DNA of 64,000 bases from Spirochaetia bacterium (GCA_029975555.1 JARKOY010000149.1:62001-126000); one strand, 5' to 3'; counted from the stretch's first letter, positions 25,932 to 34,652 are shown. The notes: generated from the sequence alone by a model not told the origin. Program-made: numbers and translations.

Positions 25932-25984
25932 AGCCGCCCTGTGTCTTTGCCATTCCTCACGTCGGCGTGGAGCTTCGGTGCGCC

Positions 25985-27442
25985 TCAGTCGTGCGATAGC
26001 TGCTTGAGCCGCCCAAGTTCTTCGTTGATCCGCTTTTCCAAGAAAGAGAGTTCGCGGTCGGAGAGTCCAAGCCCCAGAGACACTGTCCCCGTACCTGCTT
26101 CGATGACGAGTTCCTTAAGGTAGCGACCGTTGATTCGCACTGATGTGCGCCGCACGCGCGCCCTTCCGAGGTCGGAAATGCGGACCTGCTGCGCCGAGTT
26201 CGAGAAGAGGCCCGTGCTCTTTTTCAAAAGCCCATCGGGCGTTACGAACAGCTCGGTCTGGGTGAGCGTCGGTCTGAGAAGAGATTTTGCCATGGTGATG
26301 CCTACGACCCAGAAGGGGATGCTGAAGATGGGGAAAAATATAGGCGCGTGCATGCGCATCGTCATCGTGGTCCAGAAGAAAACGAAGCCGAGAAAGACGA
26401 TGGGAAAGACCGCAAATCCGCCCGAGGCTCCCTGACGTCTCCTCGGTATTTTGACGTAGAGCCCCGGATTGAGGGACTGAATTTCGAGCGTGCTGTCGGA
26501 TGGCAACAGCGTGCTGTCGGATGGCAACGCCGAAGGGTACTCCGGCGCCTCGACCTGATCGGAAAGTGCCTCGCCCTGAAGGAAGGATGCGGTTCCAGGC
26601 AGTGGCAGTTCTCCTCTTAGAATTGAGGCCGCGTTGGCCGCGGACAGAGAACGGCGGTCCGGATCGGGGTCGAGCCAGTTGTTCAGCACGTACGACAGGC
26701 GCGGGGACATGTACAGAAGTCCTGAGAGGTCGATCTTCAGATTGCGCGTCGGCAGTTCGGCCGGATTTCGGCCCGTGAGCATAAAGACCGCGGTGGCGGC
26801 GGCGCCGTAGAGGTCGGATCGGTGCGTCGCTCGCCCGGACACCTGCTCCACGGGGATGTAGCCCGCCGTGCCCACGAGCGTGGCGCCCGGGTAGAGGGCG
26901 GTGCGAATCGCGTCCTGTACGCCTGAAAAGTCGACGAGGGCGATGTGTCCGTCGGGCCGCAGAATGAGGTTCCTGGGATTGATGTCGCGGTGCACGATCG
27001 GCGGGCGCAGGCTGCCTATGTAGGAAAGGACATCGGCCAGTTCCGCGAGTATTCGTTCGATCTGTTCTTCGGTGAATTTTTTACCCGAGGCGATGTATGC
27101 CTCGACAGTCTCGCCTTGGATGTACTCCATGACGAGCACGAAGAGAAAGTCGCCTTCCAGGGTGGCATCGAAGCTCTCGATGTAGGTGGGTATCCGCGGA
27201 TGGATGAGGGTGCGCAGGATATCCGCTTCGCGCTTGAACTGGTCGAGCGGCTTCCAGGATGTGGTCTCGGCGATATCGAAGATTTTCAGGACGACGCGCG
27301 AAGTGGAATCCTGGCCTGTGGACTGCCCTGTCTCTTGGTCCTTCGCCGCCTCTGTCCGCCGCGCGAGCCAGGTGGAGGCCGTCACACCCTTGCCTAGGCG
27401 CCGCTCGAGGACGTAGGGACCGATGCTGTCGCCCGCCTTCAC
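25985..27442 (-). CDS. Atypical membrane Ser/Thr protein kinase
   Basis: A 485-residue Hanks-type kinase. The Gly-rich loop is LGKGVTASTWLA, the catalytic Lys is in VVLKIFD, and the helix-C Glu probably lies in QFKREADIL. The catalytic loop reads HRDINPRN where HRDxKxxN is usual, and the Mg-binding motif reads DFS instead of DFG. Both changes are visible, and their effect on activity is unknown. The kinase domain ends near residue 290. It is followed by a linker with a 7-residue tandem repeat (LPSDSTL twice), then two hydrophobic segments (AVFPIVFLGFVFFWTTMTM and FFPIFSIPFWVVGITMA) and a cytoplasmic tail. Its start overlaps the TPR gene stop by 4 nt. Confidence 0.85.
   Translation of the reverse strand: MKAGDSIGPYVLERRLGKGVTASTWLARRTEAAKDQETGQSTGQDSTSRVVLKIFDIAETTSWKPLDQFKREADILRTLIHPRIPTYIESFDATLEGDFLFVLVMEYIQGETVEAYIASGKKFTEEQIERILAELADVLSYIGSLRPPIVHRDINPRNLILRPDGHIALVDFSGVQDAIRTALYPGATLVGTAGYIPVEQVSGRATHRSDLYGAAATAVFMLTGRNPAELPTRNLKIDLSGLLYMSPRLSYVLNNWLDPDPDRRSLSAANAASILRGELPLPGTASFLQGEALSDQVEAPEYPSALPSDSTLLPSDSTLEIQSLNPGLYVKIPRRRQGASGGFAVFPIVFLGFVFFWTTMTMRMHAPIFFPIFSIPFWVVGITMAKSLLRPTLTQTELFVTPDGLLKKSTGLFSNSAQQVRISDLGRARVRRTSVRINGRYLKELVIEAGTGTVSLGLGLSDRELSFLEKRINEELGRLKQLSHD
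26489..26530. repeat. 21-bp tandem duplication inside the kinase gene
   Basis: Two adjacent 21-bp units (26489-26509 and 26510-26530) differ in one base. They encode the repeated LPSDSTL in the linker between the kinase domain and the membrane segments. The repeat keeps the frame. Confidence 0.85.
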
Positions 27443-28008
27443 TCGTCTTCCTCGCTGTCGGGTGTCTCGCCGCTTCTAAGCCTTGCCATGCGCAGATGTG
27501 CGAGCGCGTGTGCGCGCTTTTCGTCCATGCCGAGTTCCTCGTAGGTGTCTGCGAGGTTAAACCAGGCCTCGCTGAAATCGGCGTCCAGTGCGACGGCCTT
27601 TTCAAAACAGTCGCGCGCGCTGTCGTAGTGCTGCGAGCGGAACTCGACGACGCCGAGGTCATTCCATGCGGGAGCGAATGCCGGATCCTTGTCGAGCGCT
27701 TTTCTGTAGAATTCCCTCGCCGAAGGGAAATCGTCCTGCTCGTACGCGAGCAGACCAAGGCCGTGCAGCACTTCAGGATCGTCGGGGACCATCTGGAGTG
27801 CTGAAAGGAGGTCTTTGCGGGCCGCTTCGATGTTGCCGGAAAGTCGATGTGCTTCGGCCCGGTTGAAAAGAATTCCAGGCCGCGATGGGTCGAGGGAGAG
27901 GGCCTTTGTCAAGAGTTCTATCGCGTCTTGATGTCGTCCTGCATCGATGAGCGAGGCGGCACGGTTGTTGAGCTCGGCGACGGTTTTGTTTTTTTCGGAA
28001 TTTGCCAT
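27439..28008 (-). CDS. TPR-repeat protein
   Basis: A 189-residue protein made almost entirely of tetratricopeptide repeats, about four units from residue 10 to 165. Examples are ELNNRAASLIDAGRHQDAIELLTKALSLDP, LHGLGLLAYEQDDFPSAREFYRKALDKDP and AWNDLGVVEFRSQHYDSARDCFEKAVALD, then an acidic tail. TPR proteins are scaffolds for protein binding. Start ATG 28008 has GGAGG 9-10 nt upstream. It is translationally coupled to the downstream kinase (4-nt overlap), so it may present substrates to the kinase or regulate it. Confidence 0.88.
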   Translation of the reverse strand: MANSEKNKTVAELNNRAASLIDAGRHQDAIELLTKALSLDPSRPGILFNRAEAHRLSGNIEAARKDLLSALQMVPDDPEVLHGLGLLAYEQDDFPSAREFYRKALDKDPAFAPAWNDLGVVEFRSQHYDSARDCFEKAVALDADFSEAWFNLADTYEELGMDEKRAHALAHLRMARLRSGETPDSEEDE

Positions 28009-28142
28009 TGCAAATGCCTCCAGATGAAAGATAATTGAAATAACGACTTTCGTCATCTGCAGTGGGGGTTGCGGCGTGAAATGTATGGAGAATTCTTGGA
28101 TGCATGGTGCGTGTGGCGCCTTTGATGCGAGAGGGGGGGTAC

Positions 28143-28171
28143 TTGAGCTTTTTTTATCGAAAAGCTATTAT
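28143..28171 (+). promoter_or_regulatory. Hydrogenase operon promoter
   Basis: TTGAGC (28143-28148), a 17-nt spacer and TATTAT (28166-28171) give a predicted start near 28178, with a leader of about 63 nt before hydC. The whole region 28140-28230 is AT-rich. Confidence 0.6.
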
Positions 28172-28196
28172 GGTTTCGCTATTTATTTATCGATAA
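28153..28196. promoter_or_regulatory. Repeated TTTATCGA operator candidates at the hydrogenase promoter
   Basis: TTTATCGA occurs at 28153-28160, inside the promoter spacer, and again at 28186-28193, just after the expected start site. The repeats are 33 bp apart, about three helical turns. The second is part of the perfect palindrome TTATCGATAA (28187-28196). Confidence 0.4.
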
Positions 28197-28240
28197 TACT
28201 ATATTTAATTTATTGAATATTTTTGAGGAGGAGCCGCAAG

Positions 28241-28717
28241 ATGATCGCAGGCGATATCGAATTCTCTGGCGAACTACAGTCGTACATCGACGAGTGGAGC
28301 AAGAAGGAAGGCGGGCTCGTGATGATGCTCCACCGCATCCAGAACGAATTTGGCTATGTGCCGAGGGCCGCGGCGGAAAAGCTCTCGCTCGTCTCGGGCA
28401 TTCCGCTTGCAAAGATCTACGGCGTCATCACGTTCTATCACTTCTTTAAAACGACGAAGCCCGGCAAACACAAAATCTCTGTCTGCATGGGAACGGCCTG
28501 CTATCTCAAGGGAGGGCAGGAACTGCTCGGGGAGACTCGCTCGATCCTTTCGATCGAGCCCGATGAAGTGACCGACGATGGGCTCTTCAGTGTGGACGAA
28601 GTGCGCTGCCTCGGCTGCTGTGGTCTGGCTCCTGTCATCATGATCGACAATGAAGTGTACGGAAAACTCACAAAAGAACAACTGCCGGACATCATCGCGA
28701 AATATCGCGCGCGCTGA
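28241..28717 (+). CDS. hydC: NuoE-like [2Fe-2S] subunit of bifurcating hydrogenase
   Basis: A 158-residue thioredoxin-fold [2Fe-2S] protein like NuoE/HydC. The cluster cysteines are in CMGTACYLKGG and, further on, RCLGCCGLAPV. The N-terminal helical region is typical (LVMMLHRIQNEFGYVPRAAAEKLS, IYGVITFYHFF). In the electron-bifurcating [FeFe] hydrogenase this subunit joins the NADH/flavin module. ATG 28241 is preceded by GAGGAGGAG. It is the first gene of the hydrogenase operon. Confidence 0.92.
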   Translation: MIAGDIEFSGELQSYIDEWSKKEGGLVMMLHRIQNEFGYVPRAAAEKLSLVSGIPLAKIYGVITFYHFFKTTKPGKHKISVCMGTACYLKGGQELLGETRSILSIEPDEVTDDGLFSVDEVRCLGCCGLAPVIMIDNEVYGKLTKEQLPDIIAKYRAR

Positions 28718-28722
28718 ACGCG

Positions 28723-29262
28723 ATGCATTGTACCATCGGTGATTTTGTGCTCGATGTGGTGGAGAATGCTGTGGATGCAGGTTCGAATCTCATCGAGGTC
28801 GACATCGACGAGGCGCAGGATGGCGTGCATGTCCGCATTTCAGATGATGGATGCGGCATGAACTCGGAGGAGCGCAGGAGGGCGCTCGACCCTTTGAGCA
28901 ACAGCGGTGCAAAGCACCCAGGAAGGAAGGTTGGACTTGGCCTTCCGTTCATACAGCAGGCGGTGGAGCAAGCGGAAGGTTCGTTCAGCCTGCAGTCGGA
29001 AAAGGGAAAGGGCACGGACGTGCGTTTCTTTTTCCCTGCGTCGAATATAGATAGCCCGCCCCTCGGCGATGTGGTGTCGCTCTTTGTCGCGCTGCTCGGC
29101 ATGGCCGGTTCGTGTGAGCTGAAATTACGGAGGACGAGAGCGCGCGATGGGCTTTCGTATGAGGTGAAAAAAAGCGAGCTCGTCGAGGCGGTCGGAGATC
29201 TGTCATCCGCCTCGTCGCTGTCGCTCGTGCGGCAATTTCTCGCATCTCAGGAGGAGGAGTAG
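28723..29262 (+). CDS. Hydrogenase-operon HATPase-domain protein
   Basis: A 179-residue protein with a histidine-kinase-like ATP-binding fold in its first 110 residues. The N box is DVVENAVDAGSNLIEVDI, the G1 box ISDDGCGMNSEE, and the G2 region GLGLPFIQQAVEQAEGSFSLQSEKGKGTDVRFFFP. There is no HisKA domain, transmembrane part or receiver. Similar short ATPases sit between the NuoE-like and ferredoxin-like genes of [FeFe]-hydrogenase operons in other anaerobes. Their role is not settled, with regulation or assembly proposed by context. Spacing is 5 nt to both neighbours, so it is co-transcribed and probably co-translated. Confidence 0.85.
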   Translation: MHCTIGDFVLDVVENAVDAGSNLIEVDIDEAQDGVHVRISDDGCGMNSEERRRALDPLSNSGAKHPGRKVGLGLPFIQQAVEQAEGSFSLQSEKGKGTDVRFFFPASNIDSPPLGDVVSLFVALLGMAGSCELKLRRTRARDGLSYEVKKSELVEAVGDLSSASSLSLVRQFLASQEEE

Positions 29263-29267
29263 AGCAT

Positions 29268-29663
29268 ATGGCGAAAATGACCCTCGATCAGCTTCGTGCG
29301 CTTCGCGCGCAGAAGCAGGAGGAGCTCGGAAAGCGGAATGTGGAAGGCAAGGATATCCAAGTGATCGTCGGCATGGGAACCTGCGGTATAGCGGCCGGGG
29401 CGAAGCAGACCTTCGACGCGATCGTCGCGGCGCTCGAAAAGCACAACATGGCGGGAAAAGTCGTCGTGCGGCAGACGGGCTGCATGGGGCTGTGCTACGT
29501 CGAGCCGACGGTGGAAGTCGTGATGCCCGACATGCCGACGGTGATCTATGGCAAGATGACGAGCGATGTCGCGGTAGAGATTGTGGTGAAGCACCTGAGC
29601 GCGCACAGCCTGCTCGACAGCCATATTTTCGACAGGCCGGCCGTCGACATCGTGAAACACTGA
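29268..29663 (+). CDS. [2Fe-2S] ferredoxin-like hydrogenase subunit (HndB type)
   Basis: A 131-residue thioredoxin-like [2Fe-2S] ferredoxin. An N-terminal helix (TLDQLRALRAQKQEELGKRN) precedes the fold. The cluster cysteines are in MGTCGIAAGAKQT and RQTGCMGLCYVEPTVEV, and the C-terminus is PTVIYGKMTSDVAVEIVVKHL. This matches the HndB-type subunit of NADP-reducing or bifurcating hydrogenases. It carries electrons between the flavin subunit and the catalytic subunit. It lies immediately before hydB. Confidence 0.9.
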   Translation: MAKMTLDQLRALRAQKQEELGKRNVEGKDIQVIVGMGTCGIAAGAKQTFDAIVAALEKHNMAGKVVVRQTGCMGLCYVEPTVEVVMPDMPTVIYGKMTSDVAVEIVVKHLSAHSLLDSHIFDRPAVDIVKH

Positions 29664-29677
29664 GTCGGGAGCATGGT

Positions 29678-31465
29678 ATGGCGTACAAGAACTTTATTTT
29701 GGTCTGCGGCGGAACGGGCTGCGAATCTTCCCGGAGCGATGAGATCTATAAGGGTCTGATCAGAGAGGCAGAGGCTTTGGGTGTGAGCCACGATGTCCAG
29801 GTCGTCAAGACCGGGTGCTTTGGGTTCTGTGAAAAGGGGCCCATTGTCAAGGTCCTCCCCAGCGAATCGTTCTATGTGGAAGTGAAGCCTGAAGACGCCC
29901 ACGACATCATCGCGGAACAGGTGATAAAAGGGCGCGAAGTGACCCGGCTTCTCTACCGCAAGGACAGAAAGAGCGATATCACGAAGCTCGAGGACATTGG
30001 GTTTTACCAGAAACAGTTTCGCATCGTCCTGCGCAACTGTGGTGTCATAAATCCCGAAAGCATCGACGAATATATCGCACGCGACGGCTACAGGGCGCTT
30101 GAGAAGGCTCTCTTCGAGATGACCCCCGAAGAGGTCATCGCCGAGCTCAAGGCTTCTGGGCTCCGCGGCCGCGGCGGCGCAGGCTTCCCGACCGGCATGA
30201 AGTGGGAGGCGGCGCGCAAGGCTCCGGGCGACGTCAAGTACATCGTGTGCAACGCCGACGAGGGCGACCCAGGCGCCTACATGGACCGCTCCACCATCGA
30301 GGGAGACCCGCACAGCGTCCTCGAAGGGATGGTCATCGCAGCCCGCGCGGTGGGCGCGAATTTCGGGTACATCTACATCCGCGCCGAATACCCGCTCGCC
30401 ATCGAGCGACTCAAGATCGCCATTCAGCAGGCGAAAGAGTACGGCCTTCTGGGCAAGGATATTTTAGGTTCCGGCTTCGATTTCGATATCGAGATACGCC
30501 TCGGCGCGGGGGCCTTTGTCTGCGGCGAGGAGACGGCGCTCCTGCAGTCCATCGAAGGCAAGCGCGGCATGCCTCGGCCGAAGCCGCCCTTCCCTGCGAT
30601 CAAAGGTCTGTGGGGTAAACCTACAGTAATCAACAATGTCGAGACGCTGGCGAACGTGCCGGTGGTCTTGATCCGCGGCGCAAAGTGGTTCTCGTCGATC
30701 GGCACGGACAAATCCAAGGGCACGAAGGTGTTCGCCCTCACCGGCAAGATCAACAACTCCGGCCTCATCGAAGTGCCGATGGGCACCACGCTCCGCGAGA
30801 TCATCTTCGACATCGGCGGCGGCATAAGGAACGGCAAGAAGTTCAAGGGTGTGCAGACGGGCGGCCCCTCCGGCGGCATCATCGTCGAGAAGGACCTCGA
30901 CACGCCGATCTCCTACGAGTCGCTCACCGCGCTCGGCTCGATGATGGGCTCAGGCGGCATGATCGTGATGGATGAGGACGACTGCGTCGTGGACGTCTCG
31001 AAGTTCTACATGGCCTTCTGCGTCGATGAATCCTGCGGAAAGTGCGCGCCATGCCGCATCGGCACGAAGCAGATGTACGGCCTTCTGGACAAGATTTCGA
31101 AGGGGCAGGGGGAGGAGGCCGATCTCGTCAAGCTCGAAGAAATCGGCAGGGCCATGACCAAGGCCTCGCTCTGCATGCTGGGAGGTTCGGCGGCGAATCC
31201 TACGCTTTCGACGCTCCGGCATTTCCGCGACGAGTACCTCGAACACATCCGCGACAAAAAGTGTCGCGCCGGCAAGTGTAAGTCCCTCGTGGTGTATGAA
31301 ATCGATCCGACGAAGTGCATCGGCTGCGGACTGTGCGCACGCCGCTGTCCTGTGCCGTGCATTACGGGCGAGAAGAAAAAGCCGCACGTCATCGATGCCT
31401 CGAAGTGCCTCAAGTGCGGCGAATGTTTCGCCGCCTGCAAGTTCGGTGCGGTCGTCAAGCGCTAA
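29678..31465 (+). CDS. hydB: Bifurcating hydrogenase flavin subunit (NuoF-like)
   Basis: A 595-residue HydB. It has an N-terminal thioredoxin-like [2Fe-2S] domain (VCGGTGCESSRSDE and KTGCFGFCEKGP). The NuoF core follows, with the FMN/NADH-binding glycine motif LRGRGGAGFPTGMKWEAA, CNADEGDPGAYMDR, LGAGAFVCGEETALLQSIEG and the [4Fe-4S] motif ESCGKCAPCRIGT. The C-terminal ferredoxin domain has two [4Fe-4S] sites (CIGCGLCARRCPVPC and CLKCGECFAACKFG). It exchanges electrons among NADH, ferredoxin and HydA by flavin-based bifurcation. ATG 29678 was chosen over an out-of-frame ATG at 29673. It is followed by hydA after 18 nt. Confidence 0.94.
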   Translation: MAYKNFILVCGGTGCESSRSDEIYKGLIREAEALGVSHDVQVVKTGCFGFCEKGPIVKVLPSESFYVEVKPEDAHDIIAEQVIKGREVTRLLYRKDRKSDITKLEDIGFYQKQFRIVLRNCGVINPESIDEYIARDGYRALEKALFEMTPEEVIAELKASGLRGRGGAGFPTGMKWEAARKAPGDVKYIVCNADEGDPGAYMDRSTIEGDPHSVLEGMVIAARAVGANFGYIYIRAEYPLAIERLKIAIQQAKEYGLLGKDILGSGFDFDIEIRLGAGAFVCGEETALLQSIEGKRGMPRPKPPFPAIKGLWGKPTVINNVETLANVPVVLIRGAKWFSSIGTDKSKGTKVFALTGKINNSGLIEVPMGTTLREIIFDIGGGIRNGKKFKGVQTGGPSGGIIVEKDLDTPISYESLTALGSMMGSGGMIVMDEDDCVVDVSKFYMAFCVDESCGKCAPCRIGTKQMYGLLDKISKGQGEEADLVKLEEIGRAMTKASLCMLGGSAANPTLSTLRHFRDEYLEHIRDKKCRAGKCKSLVVYEIDPTKCIGCGLCARRCPVPCITGEKKKPHVIDASKCLKCGECFAACKFGAVVKR

Positions 31466-31483
31466 AGGCAGGGAGAAAATACT

Positions 31484-33268
31484 ATGGTAAACGTCAAGGT
31501 CAATGGAATACCCGTTCAAGTCGCCGAGGGCTCGACCATGCTCGAGGCCGCGAAAAAGGCTCACGTCAAGATACCGACCCTCTGCTACAACCCCGATCTG
31601 TCGCCGTGGGCGGCCTGCGGCATCTGTGTGGTGAAGATCGAAGGCTCGAACAAGATGCTGCGCTCCTGCTGCACTCCGGTGGCCGAAGGCATGAGCATCA
31701 TCACGAACGATCCAGAGCTGGTGCAGACCCGGAAGACCGTCATCGAGCTCATCCTCTCGACCCACCCGGACGACTGCCTCGCATGCCCTCGCAACCAGGC
31801 ATGCGAGCTTCAGACCCTCGCGCAGGAGTTCGGCATTCGGGAACAGCCCTACAAGAAAATGGTGCGCGACATTCCCCCGGACACATCCACCGGCTCTCTC
31901 ATCCTCAACCCCTCGAAGTGCATACGCTGCGGGCGCTGCGTCGAGGTCTGCCAGCAGATGCAAGGCGTGTGGGCGGTGGAGTTCCTCGGACGCGGCGAAT
32001 CCATCCGCATCGCCCCCGCCGCCGACGTCAAGCTCGGCGACAGCCCCTGCATCAAGTGCGGCCAGTGCTCCGCGCACTGCCCGGTCGGCGCCATCTACGA
32101 GAACGACCAGACCAAGCTCGTCTGGGACGCCCTCATGAAGGAAGGCCCCGACGCCAAGACCTGCGTCGTCCAGATCGCGCCCGCAGTCCGCGTCGCACTC
32201 GCCGAATCCTTCGGCTTACCCCCGGGGACAGACCTCACCGGTAAAATTTACACGGCCCTCCGTCGCCTCGGCTTCGACGCCGTCTTCGACACGAACTTTT
32301 CGGCCGACCTCACCATCATGGAAGAGGGCACCGAGCTCGTGCACAGGCTCACCGGAGCGCTCAAAAACGGCATGCAGCAGGCTACCGCTGACCGCAGCCT
32401 GCCGCTCATCTCCTCCTGCTGTCCGGCCTGGGTCGATTACATGGAGAAGTACTATCCAGACATGATTCCGAACTTCTCCACGGCGAAGAGCCCTCAGCAG
32501 ATGATGGGCGCCATGATCAAGACCTACTGGGCCGCAAAGGCCAAGGTCGATCCGGCGAAGATCTATTCGGTCTCCATCATGCCCTGCACTGCGAAGAAAT
32601 TCGAGAACGACCGCGACAAAACGATGTACTCCTCAGGGTACAAAGATGTCGACGTCACGCTCACCACCCGAGAGCTCGCGCGCATGATCAAGCAGGCGGG
32701 CATCGATTTCCTCAACCTGCCGGATTCGGAACCGGACAGCCCCCTTGGGCCCTACTCCGGCGCCGGCGTCATCTTCGGCGCGACAGGCGGCGTCATGGAG
32801 GCTGCGCTCAGGACAGCGTATTTCCTCGTGACGAAAGAAGAACTCAAGGATGTCAATTTTACCGCCGTGCGGGGGCTTTCTGGGATCAAGGAAGCCACGG
32901 TGCACATCAACGGCATTGCTCTGCGCGTGGCTGCGGCACACCAGATGGGCAACATCGCGACGGTCCTCAACGAAGTGCGCAGGGCACGGGCCGAGGGCAG
33001 AGAGACGCCTTGGCACTTCATCGAAGTGATGGCCTGTCGCGGCGGATGCATCGGCGGCGGCGGGCAACCGTACGGAGCGACCGACGAGGTGCGCAAGCTC
33101 CGCATACGCGGTATCTACGACAACGATGAAAAGCAGGAATACCGCTGCTCGCACGACAACCCCTACATCAAGCAGGTGTACGAGGAGTTCCTCGAAAAGC
33201 CGGGCAGCCACAAGGCGCACGAGCTGCTGCACACGCACTATGTGGAGAAACCGCTGTATCTCAAGTGA
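31484..33268 (+). CDS. hydA: [FeFe] hydrogenase catalytic subunit
   Basis: A 594-residue hydrogenase that interconverts protons and H2. The N-terminal [2Fe-2S] domain has LCYNPDLSPWAACGICVVK. The His-Cys3 site is THPDDCLACPRNQACELQ, and the two [4Fe-4S] sites are CIRCGRCVEVCQQ and CIKCGQCSAHCPVGA. The H-cluster motifs are L1 SSCCPAW (Ser in place of the usual first Thr), L2 MPCTAKKFE and L3 EVMACRGGCIGGGGQP. The C-terminus adds a short extension ending KPLYLK. It is the last gene of the operon. Maturation genes hydE, hydF and hydG are not in the window. Confidence 0.96.
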   Translation: MVNVKVNGIPVQVAEGSTMLEAAKKAHVKIPTLCYNPDLSPWAACGICVVKIEGSNKMLRSCCTPVAEGMSIITNDPELVQTRKTVIELILSTHPDDCLACPRNQACELQTLAQEFGIREQPYKKMVRDIPPDTSTGSLILNPSKCIRCGRCVEVCQQMQGVWAVEFLGRGESIRIAPAADVKLGDSPCIKCGQCSAHCPVGAIYENDQTKLVWDALMKEGPDAKTCVVQIAPAVRVALAESFGLPPGTDLTGKIYTALRRLGFDAVFDTNFSADLTIMEEGTELVHRLTGALKNGMQQATADRSLPLISSCCPAWVDYMEKYYPDMIPNFSTAKSPQQMMGAMIKTYWAAKAKVDPAKIYSVSIMPCTAKKFENDRDKTMYSSGYKDVDVTLTTRELARMIKQAGIDFLNLPDSEPDSPLGPYSGAGVIFGATGGVMEAALRTAYFLVTKEELKDVNFTAVRGLSGIKEATVHINGIALRVAAAHQMGNIATVLNEVRRARAEGRETPWHFIEVMACRGGCIGGGGQPYGATDEVRKLRIRGIYDNDEKQEYRCSHDNPYIKQVYEEFLEKPGSHKAHELLHTHYVEKPLYLK

Positions 33269-33383
33269 AGCAGATGTGGGGCAGGCAATAGGCGCGCATT
33301 TGCGCGCGGAATTGCGAAGAGGGGCGTCGCCATGCATGCGCACCCCAACATGTGGGCGGGGGAGGGCATAGAGCGCCGCCCCG

Positions 33384-34583
33384 CTACACCCGCGGCGCGT
33401 GCATCACAATGTGCATGTGTGCTTCGCGGGCAAGGCCGAGATGGTTTTCGCTGCGCTCCTCCAGCGCCTCGGCCTCGATGAGGTCTCCGCGTGCGAGCTG
33501 GAAAAAGTCGAGCGAACGGGCATGGAGATCGTCCTGGGCTGCCGAAATCGTCCTGAGTGGGCCGGTGTCGGTACAGACGATGTACCGGATGCGCCCCGCC
33601 TTGTTGCGTAGGGGCTCCGAGACGATCCGGCCACGGATACTGCCCGGCGCGGCCGAGGGGCGCGGCATGGCGCCTGCATTTTCGGTATCGGCGCTCCTTT
33701 CGGGCAGTTTCTTGAACGCCACCCACGCAGCCTTGAGCGATGTGCGGTCGAGGCCTGCAGCGTTTGCCAGTTCGGTGATGAGCGGCGGGGCTTCCCACGG
33801 CCATTCAGAAAAACAGGGCCTTCCTTCGAGGGCGAGCATTGGACATGATTTCGAGTGTAGGCAGGGCCCGACGCAAAAAAGTGCATTCCCTTGAGTCTGC
33901 GTCGACGAAAGAAGCGCATCGCGCAGCACCAAGAGCGGAATGCTCGTGTAGTGCGCCGAAGGCTCCACGAGGAGCAAGATACCGCCGGTCCGCAGCGCCG
34001 GCAGGAGCCGCAGCACAAAGTCGCGCCGCCTCTCGAGCCAGTTGGGTGCCTCCTGCCACAGTTCGTTCAGGCTGTGCGATGCGACGATGAGGTCAAAGTT
34101 CTCTCCGGGAGGCACGCAGAAATTTTCAAGCTTGGTACATTGAGTTTGTATCTCGAAATTCTCTTCGACATCTGCGCTTTCACATCTCGCCGCAGCAGCC
34201 ATACCTCGAGCAAGGGCGAGCGCCTTTTCGCTTTTGTCGACCAGAAAAGCCTTCCTGGCCCCGAAGACATTCGCCGCGAATGAGGCGGGGCCGGGCCCGC
34301 TGCCGATGTCCAGCACCGAATGGATCTCCGGAAGCTGATGCCTCGCGTCAAGCTCCGCAAGAATCATCGTCGTTTCATACAATGAAACGGCCCAATAATA
34401 CAACAGGTATGCCTGGAGCGAGCTACGCTCGTCCATATACCCGGATGCGATCCGGGCCCTGTCTCCTGTGAGTCCACGCTGGAGGGTGCGGAGGTTTCTG
34501 GCGACGATCCGCACGTCGGTATGCCTATCGATGCCCTGCTTGACGCTGATGTCGTACCAGAAACGGGTCTTCTGAAGTATCAT
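33384..34583 (-). CDS. Rsm22-like small-ribosomal-subunit methyltransferase family protein
   Basis: A 399-residue SAM-dependent methyltransferase of the Rsm22 type. Motif I is SVLDIGSGPGPASFAANVFG, followed by FLVDKSEKALALARGMA, LIVASHSLNELW and GGILLLVEPSAHYTS. A Cys-rich stretch typical of the family is GPCLHSKSCPMLALEGRPCF followed by SEW. The C-terminal part probably forms an OB-like RNA-binding domain. Rsm22 relatives act on the small ribosomal subunit, and the bacterial target is unproven. ATG 34583 gives a sensible N-terminus (MILQKTRFWYD), and a longer frame upstream overlaps the divergent promoter and looks non-coding. The gap 33269-33383 after hydA holds a GCGCGC-ATTT-GCGCGC palindrome (33292-33307) but no clear terminator. 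Confidence 0.82.
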   Translation of the reverse strand: MILQKTRFWYDISVKQGIDRHTDVRIVARNLRTLQRGLTGDRARIASGYMDERSSLQAYLLYYWAVSLYETTMILAELDARHQLPEIHSVLDIGSGPGPASFAANVFGARKAFLVDKSEKALALARGMAAAARCESADVEENFEIQTQCTKLENFCVPPGENFDLIVASHSLNELWQEAPNWLERRRDFVLRLLPALRTGGILLLVEPSAHYTSIPLLVLRDALLSSTQTQGNALFCVGPCLHSKSCPMLALEGRPCFSEWPWEAPPLITELANAAGLDRTSLKAAWVAFKKLPERSADTENAGAMPRPSAAPGSIRGRIVSEPLRNKAGRIRYIVCTDTGPLRTISAAQDDLHARSLDFFQLARGDLIEAEALEERSENHLGLAREAHMHIVMHAPRV

Positions 34584-34622
34584 GCTGTCCGATTGTAACG
34601 CTAGCCCCTTTCCAGGTCCATA

Positions 34623-34652
34623 TTGTTCAAATTCTTTTTCTGATAGTATAAT
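34623..34652 (+). promoter_or_regulatory. Promoter of the diguanylate cyclase gene, near-leaderless
   Basis: TTGTTC (34623-34628), an 18-nt spacer and a perfect TATAAT (34647-34652) end 11 nt before ATG 34664. The leader would be about 5 nt and has no SD. Confidence 0.6.

Noticed and set aside
33292-33307. GCGCGC-ATTT-GCGCGC palindrome after hydA as a terminator
   Set aside because: The stem is only 6 bp and no U-run follows on either strand. It is mentioned only as a palindrome.
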